Positions 24,901 through 31,715 of a stretch of DNA of 34,031 bases are shown piece after piece. A program made the position numbers and the translations under genes. The notes below the pieces were generated by a model. The model saw only the letters and a list, made by a program, of their open reading frames with translations. It did no database searches and was not told the origin of the DNA. The stretch comes from an uncultured beta proteobacterium (GTDB lineage: Bacteria; Pseudomonadota; Gammaproteobacteria; Burkholderiales; Rhodocyclaceae): assembly GCA_903959855.1 (NCBI GenBank), contig CAJBYR010000162.1:1-34031 (forward strand), read 5' to 3'. Each line of letters begins with the position of its first letter. Position 1 is the first letter of the stretch.

Positions 24901-26951
24901 TGGGCCTCGATCGCGGTGAACAATGCGTCCTCGGTCAGGCCGGCATTGGCCATGGTCGGGCTGGCGGCGAAGAAGGCGCCCTGGAAGGCGATGCCCTGCA
25001 TGCGCAGTTGCAGTTCGGCCGCGCCGGCTTCCTCCCGTGCGATCTGGAAGGCGTCGAGATGGAAGACGCGGATCTCGTTATCGGCGATGAACTTCTGCGC
25101 CCAGAGCGGGAAGCTGGCCCAGGTTTCGCTGCCGAGGTTGGACTGGATGATGAAGAAGCCGCCGCGCTTCAATCCCGACAGCGGGTTGCTATGGCCGAAC
25201 ACCGCCGGGTCGGGCGAGAGCACGACATCGACATAGGTGTATTCGCAGTTGATGCGGATCGGCTCCGGCGCCGCCGAGAGGTAATAGGTGGTCGGCTGGC
25301 CCTTCTTCTCCGAGCCGTATTTCGGATTGGCCTTGATGTCCCAGCCCAGCAACTCGAACAGGGTCATCGCCAGGTTCTTGCCGGTGGTGATGGCGCCCCA
25401 GCCGCCGACCGAATGCATGCGCACCGTTATCGCGCCCTTCGGCAGCAGGTTGGGATTCTCGGAGCCGCGCACGCCCAGCGCGCGGATCTGCGGGTACTTG
25501 TCGGCGATGTCCTGCTGATGCACCTCGTCCTTGGGATTCAGCGGATCGCGCGCGAAGTCGATCGAGAGGTAGAAGAACTTGCGCTGCGTACCGTTGGGCA
25601 ACATGTTCTCGATGGTGCCGATCAGCGCTTCCGGTTGCAGGTCTCGGCTACCCAGGCCGTAACAGCCGGAATACAGGCGCGGCATCTCGGCGGCGGCATA
25701 CACCGCATAGCCGGCGTAGGGAGCATCCTTCTGCCCCTGGGCAATCGCCATGCCGTTCTCCACGCACTTCATCAACGTGGCGCGCACTTCGCGCATCAGC
25801 GGCAGGTCTTCGGCCAGCGGCTGGTCGGTGCGCTCCAGCACCGCCACGCCCTTCTTGCCGCGCAGCACCTCGCCCAGCAGGTCGCCGGGGAAGGGACGGA
25901 ACATGGTGAGGTTCACCACGCCGACCTTGAGCTTGCGCGTCTCGCGCAGGTAGTCGGCGACGGCCTCGGCCTGCACGATCATGCTGCCCATGCCGAGGAT
26001 GATGTAATCGGCATCCTCGGTCTTGAAGCCGGAGACGCGCTGGTAGCGGCGCCCGGTCAGCGCGGCGAACTCGTCCATGCAGCCGTCGGCGAGAGCCGCG
26101 ACGTGGTCGAAGAAATACGGCCGCTGGCCGGCGGTGGCCTGCATGTAGGCATCCTGGTTCTGCACCGAGCCCGACAGCAGCGGCAGGTCCACATCCCAGA
26201 TCGCCGGAACGCGACGGCGCCTGGGGCCGTAGAGCATCTGCTGCGCCGGCGTCGGCGAGTCGATCAGATCGTCGGGACGGCCGAGGTATTCGGCAACCAG
26301 TTCGCGCTCGGGCAGCACGCAGGATTCGATCAGGTGGCTGGTGAGGAAGCCGTCCTGGCCGACGATGGCCGGCGTTAGCGAAAGCTCGGCGGTCTTGCGC
26401 GCGACCAGGTTCAGGTCGGCGGCCTCGGTGGCATTCTTCGCCATCATCTGGATGAAGCCGGTGTCATCGACGCAGTGGTAGTCGTCGTGGCCGGCATGCA
26501 CATTGAGAGAGGCCTTGGTGATGGCGCGGCAGCCCATGTTGAGTACGTAGGGCAGGCGCTTGCCGACCGCGGCGTAGAGCGACTCGTGCATGAAGGCCAC
26601 GCCCTGCGCCGAGGAAAAGTTGGTCGCGCGCAGGCCCGTCATGGCCATGCCGGCGGTGACGCCGGCGGCGGCGTGCTCGGACTCGGGCTCGATGAAAATC
26701 AGCGGCTTGTCGGAAATGTTGAGGTGGCCCTTGGCGACCTCCTCGGCCCAGTACTCGCCCATCTGCGTCGAGGGCGTGATCGGGTAGGCACCGGCGGCGT
26801 CCGACGACTCGCGCTCGACGTGGATAACGGCGGTGTTGCCGTCGACCGCGTCGCGCAGCCCGGGGTACTTGACCTTGCCCGCGGCGACACCCGCGCCGGT
26901 TTGCGGCAGCAGTCCGTTGGAGAACATCTTTTTGATCATCGAGAGTGTCAT
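21993..26951 (-). CDS. Large single-chain pyruvate/2-oxoacid:ferredoxin oxidoreductase
   Basis: 1652 residues, against about 1170-1200 for NifJ-type PFOR. Oxidative decarboxylation of a 2-oxoacid (probably pyruvate) to acyl-CoA with reduction of ferredoxin. Domains in order: the alpha/TPP-pyrimidine region with AYPITPSTQMGEYW near residue 48; the gamma-like region with VGGWGAITTGKNLA; [4Fe-4S] motifs CTACGNCYVECP (about 807) and CKGCALCVTVC (about 942); the beta/TPP region with CGDGACLGCGEKTA (about 1012) and GGDGAMYDIGFQNL to DTQVYSNTGGQ (about 1243-1280); and a C-terminal one-cluster ferredoxin-like domain (CTACDECTTLAPKTF, CTAGCIHPG). The ATG at 26951 has GAGGAAG upstream. The gene lies 22 bp after rnfB and 123 bp before rnfC. 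Copy 3 of the dispersed repeat encodes part of the linker before the last domain. Substrate specificity is not readable from the sequence. Confidence 0.88.
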   Translation of the reverse strand: MTLSMIKKMFSNGLLPQTGAGVAAGKVKYPGLRDAVDGNTAVIHVERESSDAAGAYPITPSTQMGEYWAEEVAKGHLNISDKPLIFIEPESEHAAAGVTAGMAMTGLRATNFSSAQGVAFMHESLYAAVGKRLPYVLNMGCRAITKASLNVHAGHDDYHCVDDTGFIQMMAKNATEAADLNLVARKTAELSLTPAIVGQDGFLTSHLIESCVLPERELVAEYLGRPDDLIDSPTPAQQMLYGPRRRRVPAIWDVDLPLLSGSVQNQDAYMQATAGQRPYFFDHVAALADGCMDEFAALTGRRYQRVSGFKTEDADYIILGMGSMIVQAEAVADYLRETRKLKVGVVNLTMFRPFPGDLLGEVLRGKKGVAVLERTDQPLAEDLPLMREVRATLMKCVENGMAIAQGQKDAPYAGYAVYAAAEMPRLYSGCYGLGSRDLQPEALIGTIENMLPNGTQRKFFYLSIDFARDPLNPKDEVHQQDIADKYPQIRALGVRGSENPNLLPKGAITVRMHSVGGWGAITTGKNLAMTLFELLGWDIKANPKYGSEKKGQPTTYYLSAAPEPIRINCEYTYVDVVLSPDPAVFGHSNPLSGLKRGGFFIIQSNLGSETWASFPLWAQKFIADNEIRVFHLDAFQIAREEAGAAELQLRMQGIAFQGAFFAASPTMANAGLTEDALFTAIEAQLQSKFGGKGARVVADNLRVVRRGFTELTEITEKEVGLTRKGFVKKDAGLPIMLRQLPVVGEAQSGKVGDIHRFWEQTGHFYLTGRGNDNIVDPFIGASLVPAATGVFRDMTGIRFEHPEWIAENCTACGNCYVECPDSAIPGLVSSIGDVLNTAITRIETGGTPTRYLRRAARSIEKKLRTLVDNEGGYVRPLFDRAMDAVLAETPEAERAGLAAEFTQLQIHLGGFQFAATKPYWGNREKKAKGSGGLFSITVNPYTCKGCALCVTVCEDNALKMVTQTEDSVERLRRDWNTWLELPTTPKEYSRIDSLDEKIGALETLLLDKKNYGSMNCGDGACLGCGEKTAIHLFTSTVTALMQPRVAAFVEKIDDLVTRLEQHMRVKLASAVDLTDASAVIRAVESTGQHDLTLSNLANKLNADKPSQLLDPAWVKNTAQLLEKLKDLKWRYVEGPTKRGRAEMGIINSTGCTSVWGSTYPFHPYPFPWTSHLFQDSPSVAMGIFEGHMAKMADGFKAVRKAEQELVGDYLPDRDDDFFRRFNWQQFSADEWHLCPPVVSIGGDGAMYDIGFQNLSRVLMSGMPVKILVVDTQVYSNTGGQACTSGFISQVSDMAPWGDAQRGKQEVRKEISLIGMAHRTSYVMSGTIAHVNHLIESYIDGLNSRRPALFNIYAVCPPEHGVGDDKSVDQSKLAVEGRAYPLFRFDPDAGTTFAECVSLEGNPSLDTDWPTYALKYIDEAGAQQSMTLPLTFADFAATEARFLKHFRKAPPETWNETMVPVAEFLELDADEREGKFPFIWAVDKKNRLMRLLVTKELIKSAEERLHFWRQLRGLAGIGAQGTDMEEVESRVREDMLAKISAALGQGASMVPAGGDARVGAGDTAISSADGDYEPVWVESPECTACDECTTLAPKTFAYNDQKLAVVINPKGAKFADIVKSAEKCTAGCIHPGTPWNMSEPGIEKLMARAAKFN
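22261..22289 (-). repeat. Dispersed intragenic ~27-bp repeat, copy 3 (in PFOR gene)
   Basis: 28 of 29 positions equal copy 1 in dsrJ (core CGCCAGCGCCGACTCTTGC on the + strand). In the PFOR frame it reads ARVGAGDTAI, in the linker just before the C-terminal ferredoxin-like domain. Confidence 0.75.
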
Positions 26952-26973
26952 GGCAGCTTCCTCAAATGCAAAT

Positions 26974-27813
26974 TCAGACGTGCAACGGCAGCGGCTCGTT
27001 GCGCAGGATCTTTTTGGCCGCCGCGCCCTTGGCGGCGCGGTCGGCGGTTTCGAACCAGACGATGGCGCCGGTCGGGCAGCGCTCGATGGGTTCGCGCGTG
27101 GCCTGGTCGTTCCAGTCGTAATTGACCACGGCCAGGTTGCCGGCAAGCTGCATCAGCTTCAGCGGCGCGTCGGCGACGCACTTGCCGCAGGCGGTGCAGG
27201 CCACCTCGCAGGCGGCCTCGGCGGTGTCGCCGTCCGCCTGGTTCTTGCAGGCCACCCAGAGGCGGTGGCTGACCGACTCGAGGCTGAACAGGCCCTTCGG
27301 ACAGACCTCGACGCAGTCGTTGCAGGCGGTGCATTTGGCGCTATCGACCACCGGCAGGCCGTGCATGTCCATGTGGATGGCATCGAAGGTGCATACGTTG
27401 GCACAGTCGGCGAGGCCAAGGCATCCCCAGGCGCATTCCTTGCCACCGCCCGAGACCACGGCCGCCGCCCGGCAGGTCTTGAGCCCCTCATAGCGCGCGC
27501 GCAAAAACGCCACATGACGACCGCCACCGCAGGCCAGCCGTGCCACCTGCTTTTCCACCGTGCCGGCGGCGACGCCGAGCAGGTCGGCGATGCCCTGGCG
27601 CTGCTGCGGCGAACTCACCGTGCATTTGGCGGGGATGGTGTCGCCGCCCACCACCTTCTCGGCGAAGTCACGGCAGCCGGCCTGGCCGCAGGCACCGCAA
27701 TTGGACTTGGGCAGCAGGTCCTCGACCTGGCCGATGCGCGGGTCCTCGAAGACGTAGAGCTTTTTGTTGGCGATGGCGAGCAGCAGGGCGAGCAGAACGC
27801 CCAGCCCGGCCAT
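26974..27813 (-). CDS. rnfB: RnfB, multi-cluster ferredoxin subunit of Rnf complex
   Basis: 279-residue subunit that takes electrons from soluble ferredoxin. An N-terminal transmembrane anchor (MAGLGVLLALLLAIANKK) is followed by a 4Fe-S domain (NCGACGQAGCRDFAEKVV ... KC, near residues 36-66) and ferredoxin-type motifs: CAWGCLGLADCANVC, CTACNDCVEVCP and CEVACTACGKCV. It ends in a domain with CPTGAIVWF. The ATG at 27813 has AGGAGG 5 bp upstream and begins the anchor; a longer frame from 27873 lacks support. It is the first gene of the rnfB-PFOR-rnfCDGEA block and is separated from the other rnf genes by the PFOR gene, which is unusual. Confidence 0.93.
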   Translation of the reverse strand: MAGLGVLLALLLAIANKKLYVFEDPRIGQVEDLLPKSNCGACGQAGCRDFAEKVVGGDTIPAKCTVSSPQQRQGIADLLGVAAGTVEKQVARLACGGGRHVAFLRARYEGLKTCRAAAVVSGGGKECAWGCLGLADCANVCTFDAIHMDMHGLPVVDSAKCTACNDCVEVCPKGLFSLESVSHRLWVACKNQADGDTAEAACEVACTACGKCVADAPLKLMQLAGNLAVVNYDWNDQATREPIERCPTGAIVWFETADRAAKGAAAKKILRNEPLPLHV

Positions 27814-28205
27814 GAAACCTCCTGCTACCGCGAGATTCGTCAACGACTCCAAAGCTGCCCGCCCCTCCGTCACGCGATTTCGTTTTCACCCAATCAAAAC
27901 CGTAACCTGAACATGGTTTTCGCTACGACCCGCTTGGAGGCGAATGTGCAAAAGCACAAGCGCCGGCCAATCGTGGTCAAGCGATTCAAGAAGCGCCGGC
28001 TGCGGCCTTGAGGGCGGACACCGTCGCTTCGATCACGTCGCAATCGGGGGTTATTCCCCGCCTGCAAGGAGGAACCGGCGCGTTGGCACCGGTTCGGGCG
28101 TGCGATCAGGCCAGGGTTTCGACCGGATCGCGTGTGACGAGCCAACTATAAGACTATCGACCCTTCAAACCTTATGGATATTTTTGATTTCCATATTCGC
28201 CGAGT
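27814..28205 (-). promoter_or_regulatory. Leader/promoter region upstream of rnfB
   Basis: 392 bp with no convincing gene, between the hydrolase stop and rnfB, both on the minus strand. Around 28140-28200 the base composition is AT-rich, as expected for a promoter. Two adjacent hairpins lie at 28072-28095 (GAACCGG, 10-nt loop, CCGGTTC) and 28045-28060 (CGGGG/CCCCG around an AT-rich loop). An AGCGCCGGC sequence is repeated directly at about 27959 and 27991. I could not match it to a known riboswitch class. Short open frames here (32 codons from 27913 +) lack ribosome-site support. Confidence 0.35.
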
Positions 28206-29075
28206 TCATTTGCCGAGACAAGCGGCAGCATGAGCCCGCACCCAGGCCAGCAATTCCGCCGCCACGGCCTCGCGCTCGAGGTCGTTCAATGTTTCGTGGC
28301 GGCTGCCCGGCCACAGCCTCAGCGTCTTGTCGGCCCCGCCCCAGGCAGCGTAAATCTCACGGCTGCCCTCCGGGTCGGTCAGGCGGTCGGCGTCGCCATG
28401 GAACAGATACACGGGCAGCGCAAGCCCCGCCGCCGCCGTGCGATTGACATCCATTGCGGCCAGCAATTCGGCGCCGGTGCGCGCCGGCGGCGCCTTCAGG
28501 CTGACCAGCGGATCATTCATGTAGGCGGCCACCTGCGTCGAGTCGTTGCTGATCAGCGCCGGGTCGAGCCGCGTGCCCCGCAGGTGCGGCAGCCAGCGTG
28601 AGAGCAGCGGGGCCAGCGCGATAAGCAGGCGCGGTACGTCGCTACCGATTTTCAGCGCAGCAGAGGACAAGATCAGTCCGGCCATGCTCTGCCGTCGCTG
28701 CGCCGCCCAGCGCAGCGCGATCGCCCCGCCCATGCTGTGCCCCATGAGGAACAGCGGCCGGCCCGCCGCCAGTTCACCCGCCCGCGCCCACAGCGCGTCG
28801 ACATCCAGCAGGTAATCGTCGAAACGCTCGACGTACGAGCGCTCACCCGGAGAGCGACCGTGGCCGCGCAAATCCACCGTCACCATACCAAGGCCTAGCG
28901 CGCAGGCCTGTTGCGCCAGCCAGGCATAACGTCCGCCGTGCTCGGCGATGCCGTGAACCACGGCGATCACCGCCTCGGCCTGGGCCGGCATCCAACTCCG
29001 CCCGGCCAGATTGACACCATCGGCGGTTGCGAGCGAAAGCCCGAGGCCCTCGCCGGAACCCTGCATTTGCGTCAT
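28206..29075 (-). CDS. Alpha/beta hydrolase, monoacylglycerol lipase-like
   Basis: 289-residue serine hydrolase of the lysophospholipase/monoacylglycerol lipase (Hydrolase_4) group. Visible features are the oxyanion region VVHGIAEHGGRYAWLA near residue 36, DLRGHGRSPGERSYV near residue 70, the nucleophile elbow GHSMGGAIALRWA near residue 113, an acid in YLFHGDADRLTDPEGS near residue 222, and the catalytic His in GSRHETLNDLE near residue 256. There is no signal peptide, so it is probably cytoplasmic. The ATG overlaps the previous gene's stop by 4 bp, with AGGAG 10 bp upstream. It is the last gene of the small-gene chain. Natural substrate unknown. Confidence 0.88.
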   Translation of the reverse strand: MTQMQGSGEGLGLSLATADGVNLAGRSWMPAQAEAVIAVVHGIAEHGGRYAWLAQQACALGLGMVTVDLRGHGRSPGERSYVERFDDYLLDVDALWARAGELAAGRPLFLMGHSMGGAIALRWAAQRRQSMAGLILSSAALKIGSDVPRLLIALAPLLSRWLPHLRGTRLDPALISNDSTQVAAYMNDPLVSLKAPPARTGAELLAAMDVNRTAAAGLALPVYLFHGDADRLTDPEGSREIYAAWGGADKTLRLWPGSRHETLNDLEREAVAAELLAWVRAHAAACLGK

Positions 29076-29554
29076 TTGCGTATCGCTCCTTTTGCCACGT
29101 CGTAACAGGCATCGATGTGCGAATTGCCCAGGTAGATCATCGCCGACACGCTGAGTGCCGCGGCGGCGGCCTGGCCGGCGAAGGGCAGGTACTTCAGGAC
29201 CTGTTTGGTCGCCAGGCGCACGCCGACCTGCTTCAGCGCCGCCAGCACCAGTTGCTTCGTCACCTCCCGCCCGATCATGCCGGTGCCGACCTTCTTCAGC
29301 ATCGCATACACCATCACCCGGTGCGTGGTATCGAGTTGCTCGATCTGCTCCGGCGTCAGGCCGAACTTGCGGTTGATCGCCGGGATCAATTCCATGAGCA
29401 TCGCCACGTCGCCGGCAATGTCGATGCCCGGCAGCGGCACCAGGGTCAGGCCCCCCGAGGTTGCGGCGCGGCGCCTGACCATGCTGCGGCAGGCCTTGCG
29501 TGCGCGATCGAGTTCATCGACCGTGCCCGGCAGCAGTTCGGCGGGCTTGCTCAC
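29072..29554 (-). CDS. Unrecognised 160-residue protein with amphipathic/hydrophobic helices
   Basis: I do not recognise a named family with certainty. From the GTG at 29554 the product is 160 residues. A basic helix (ELDRARKACRSMVRRRAATSGG) precedes a hydrophobic Pro/Gly-rich segment (LTLVPLPGIDIAGDVAMLMELIPAINRKFGL), then helices ending in a hydrophobic stretch (YLPFAGQAAAAALSVSAMIYLG). The LVPLPGID pattern followed by hydrophobic helices resembles the membrane part of DUF697/YcjF-type proteins. I chose the GTG because it overlaps the GFA gene stop by 4 bp (GTGA), matching the other overlaps in this chain; an upstream ATG at 29602 would lie within the GFA gene. Confidence 0.7.
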   Translation of the reverse strand: MSKPAELLPGTVDELDRARKACRSMVRRRAATSGGLTLVPLPGIDIAGDVAMLMELIPAINRKFGLTPEQIEQLDTTHRVMVYAMLKKVGTGMIGREVTKQLVLAALKQVGVRLATKQVLKYLPFAGQAAAAALSVSAMIYLGNSHIDACYDVAKGAIRK

Positions 29555-29949
29555 GGCTTGCGCTGCGGGTAGTGAGGGTGGCCATCGCCGATCTCCCACC
29601 ACGGCGCTTTCGAGTCGGTGAAGATGTGGAAGATGTCGGTGCAGGTGAAGGGCGTGTCCACCGAACCCAGGCGCAGGCGCAACACACCGGGGACATCGTC
29701 CTTGGCACTGTAGATCGGACTGCCGCAGACCTTGCAGAAAGCGCGCACCTTGTCCGGCGATGAGCGGTACTCACTGATCAGATCAGCGCCCGAAAGCAAG
29801 TGAAATCGATCTTTCGCCACCGGCGCCACCGTGGCGAATGCCGAGCCCTGCGCCTTGCGGCATTGCGCGCAATGGCAGACCGAGATGTGCTCGATCGCGC
29901 CCTCGTAGCGGTAGCGGATCCCCCCGCACAGGCAACCGCCTTCGATCAT
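29551..29949 (-). CDS. GFA/CENP-V family zinc-binding protein
   Basis: 132-residue protein of the glutathione-dependent formaldehyde-activating enzyme-like (Gfa/CENP-V) fold. Zinc-site cysteines are visible as GGCLCGGIRYRY (residues 5-16), CHCAQCRK near residue 25 and FCKVCGSPIY near residue 72. Many family members are not formaldehyde enzymes, so only the fold and metal binding are supported. It overlaps the SRPBCC gene upstream and the 160-residue gene downstream, each by 4 bp. Confidence 0.85.
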   Translation of the reverse strand: MIEGGCLCGGIRYRYEGAIEHISVCHCAQCRKAQGSAFATVAPVAKDRFHLLSGADLISEYRSSPDKVRAFCKVCGSPIYSAKDDVPGVLRLRLGSVDTPFTCTDIFHIFTDSKAPWWEIGDGHPHYPQRKP

Positions 29950-30482
29950 GCCTCGCCCCTTTCCGCCACCGTCTTGAGGGCTACCAGGCCCTGCTCGAAT
30001 TGCGCGCCGACCAGTTTGTCCATGTTGAAGAACAGCCCCATCACTTTCGAGAGGAAATTATTGGGGCCGTACATGGCCCAGGTGAATTCTGTTTCACCGC
30101 CACTCTCCGCCAGCAGGTACTCGGCCATGTTGTGGGCTTCGAAGGGCTTGAGGAAATCCAGTTTGATCAACACGCGTTCCGGCGCCACGGCCTCAGCGAT
30201 CTCCATGCGCCCGTGGCCGACCTTGTTGTTGCCCTGCCATTCGTAGCCCGCGCCGACGCCGCTGGCCGCGCCGGAATGCGTCTTGCGCATCGCCGGATCG
30301 AGCGGCGCCCATGGCGACCAGGCATCGAAGTTGTGCAGGTCGCTGACATAGGCGAACAGCTTCTCGCGCGGCGCGGCAATGCGTATCGAGCGCTGGATGC
30401 GGAAACTCGCCGGTCGCGTGGCAACGTAGAACATCAGGCCTGCCAGCAGCAATGCGACGACAATCAGCATTATCTTCACCAC
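29946..30482 (-). CDS. SRPBCC (START-like) family protein with N-terminal membrane anchor
   Basis: 178 residues. One hydrophobic anchor (KIMLIVVALLLAGLMFYVATRP) is followed by a polyketide-cyclase/START-like domain that begins IQRSIRIAAPREKLFAYVSDLHNFDAWSPW, a typical SRPBCC signature. The start is a GTG at 30482 with an A-rich AGGAG site 6 bp upstream; a second GTG follows directly. The ligand is unknown. It lies 30 bp after the exporter gene and overlaps the GFA gene by 4 bp. Confidence 0.85.
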   Translation of the reverse strand: MVKIMLIVVALLLAGLMFYVATRPASFRIQRSIRIAAPREKLFAYVSDLHNFDAWSPWAPLDPAMRKTHSGAASGVGAGYEWQGNNKVGHGRMEIAEAVAPERVLIKLDFLKPFEAHNMAEYLLAESGGETEFTWAMYGPNNFLSKVMGLFFNMDKLVGAQFEQGLVALKTVAERGEA

Positions 30483-30512
30483 GGTGAACTCCTTTTTTTG
30501 CGAACCTGATTC

Positions 30513-31139
30513 TCAGCCCGGCCGCCGTGCCAGCAGGGCCCAGATCCCCGCCATCGCCAGCAGTGTGCCACCACCAAGATTGAAGCCACGGCGCGCCCGC
30601 GCCGAGGCCAGGAAATGATGCGCCACCGCCGCAAAGCGCGCATACAGCGCAGCATTGATGATCGCCATGGCGACGAAGGTGACTGCCAGGATCCACATCT
30701 GCGGCGCCACCGCGCCGCCCGGCGTGATGAACTGCGGCAGGAAGGCGACGAAGAAGACAATGCCCTTGGGATTGAGCGCCGTCACCAGCCAGGTGTTGGC
30801 GAACAAGCGCCACAGTGAATCGGGCGCCGCCGGCAGCGCCACCTCGGCCGGCCCCACCCCGGCGCGCAGCATGCGCCAGCCAAGCCAGACCAGGTACAGG
30901 CCGCCCACCGTCTTGACCGCCGTGAACCACCAGGCCGAGGCCGCCAGCAAAGCGCCCAGGCCCAACAAGGACAGCGCCAGCGCGGTGGAATCGCCCAGCG
31001 CCACGCCCGCCACCAGCGCCACGTTCGCCCGCCGCCCGTGAGCCAGCGAATAGCCGATCACCGTGAGGATGGTCGGCCCCGGGATCACCAGCAGCACCGC
31101 CACCGTCAGCACATAGGCCAGCCAGAGTTCGAGGGACAT
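30513..31139 (-). CDS. LysE/RhtB family amino-acid or metabolite exporter
   Basis: 208-residue inner-membrane exporter with about six helices. Family features are VIPGPTILTVIGYSLAHGRRANVALVAGVALGDS near residue 20, the LxWxGxxxL-type segment YLVWLGWRMLR near residue 77, and NPKGIVFFVAFLPQFI near residue 123. Substrate not predictable from sequence. Confidence 0.9.
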   Translation of the reverse strand: MSLELWLAYVLTVAVLLVIPGPTILTVIGYSLAHGRRANVALVAGVALGDSTALALSLLGLGALLAASAWWFTAVKTVGGLYLVWLGWRMLRAGVGPAEVALPAAPDSLWRLFANTWLVTALNPKGIVFFVAFLPQFITPGGAVAPQMWILAVTFVAMAIINAALYARFAAVAHHFLASARARRGFNLGGGTLLAMAGIWALLARRPG

Positions 31140-31213
31140 CGCGCACCGCCTTTTGAAAAATTGCCGCCGGTGATTCTACGGCGATGCCCTGCCGCACAGA
31201 CAGAACCCCAGGC

Positions 31214-31528
31214 CTAGTCAAGCACGGCAAACAGAACACTGAAGATGCCAAAGAACGCCGACACAAGACCCAGATGCCGCACCAACACGCGGTTGCGCTC
31301 CAGGCTGCCCGGCATGGTAACGGCCTGTACCCAGAGCCCGAGCAGGTAACCGACAAAGGTCGCCATCGAGCCCCAGACTACCGCACGCTCCGCCCATTCG
31401 CCGCCGTGACCAAACAGCACGCCTGCCAGCAAGCCCAAGGTCTGCCCGACGAGTATGGTGACGAACAACGGCCGCACCGGCTTGAGGTCTTCCCAGGAAT
31501 ACTCGAAGTCGTAGTCCGGCTGCGCCAT
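31214..31528 (-). CDS. Small membrane protein of unknown function
   Basis: 104 residues. A charged N-terminus (MAQPDYDFEYSWEDLKPVRP) is followed by three hydrophobic helices (LFVTILVGQTLGLLAGVLFG, AVVWGSMATFVGYLLGLWVQAV and LGLVSAFFGIFSVLFAV). I do not recognise a family. The ATG at 31528 has GAGGG upstream and lies 8 bp after the stop of the 28-codon frame. The longer open frame upstream overlaps the divergent quinone oxidoreductase gene and is not credible. Confidence 0.7.
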   Translation of the reverse strand: MAQPDYDFEYSWEDLKPVRPLFVTILVGQTLGLLAGVLFGHGGEWAERAVVWGSMATFVGYLLGLWVQAVTMPGSLERNRVLVRHLGLVSAFFGIFSVLFAVLD

Positions 31529-31536
31529 CGTCGCCC

Positions 31537-31623
31537 TCAGCCGCCCACGCCCTTGACCCAGTTCCAGCGGGATTGGCTGGCGGGGGTCAGGGGGTTCCAG
31601 TAGGTATTGGTGGATTTTGGCAT
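31537..31623 (-). CDS. Possible 28-residue Trp-rich microprotein
   Basis: A frame of 28 codons from the ATG at 31623 to the TGA at 31537. The peptide is polar and aromatic (MPKSTNTYWNPLTPASQSR, then WNWVKGVGG), without a membrane helix. Almost all third codon positions are G or C, as in neighbouring genes. It ends 8 bp before the next gene on the same strand, which suggests translational coupling. No strong ribosome site is visible before its ATG, so it could instead be leader sequence. Confidence 0.4.
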   Translation of the reverse strand: MPKSTNTYWNPLTPASQSRWNWVKGVGG

Positions 31624-31715
31624 GCAACCATGATACCGCCGGCGGACAGGCTGTGGCGATGCTCCCCGGTCCGCCCTGACTGCTAGACTCATGCCATCCC
31701 ACCAAGGAGCCTGCA

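Noticed and set aside
22395-26378. Open frame of 1327 codons on the + strand, opposite the PFOR gene
   Set aside because: It is the complement of a strongly conserved PFOR gene in GC-rich DNA, where antisense stop codons are rare. Its translation is low-complexity (Arg/Ala/His/Gly-rich) and shows no domain.
27913-28011. Very basic 32-codon frame on the + strand in the rnfB leader
   Set aside because: No ribosome site, overlaps the probable regulatory region of rnfB, and neighbours on both sides are on the other strand. It cannot be excluded but is not supported.
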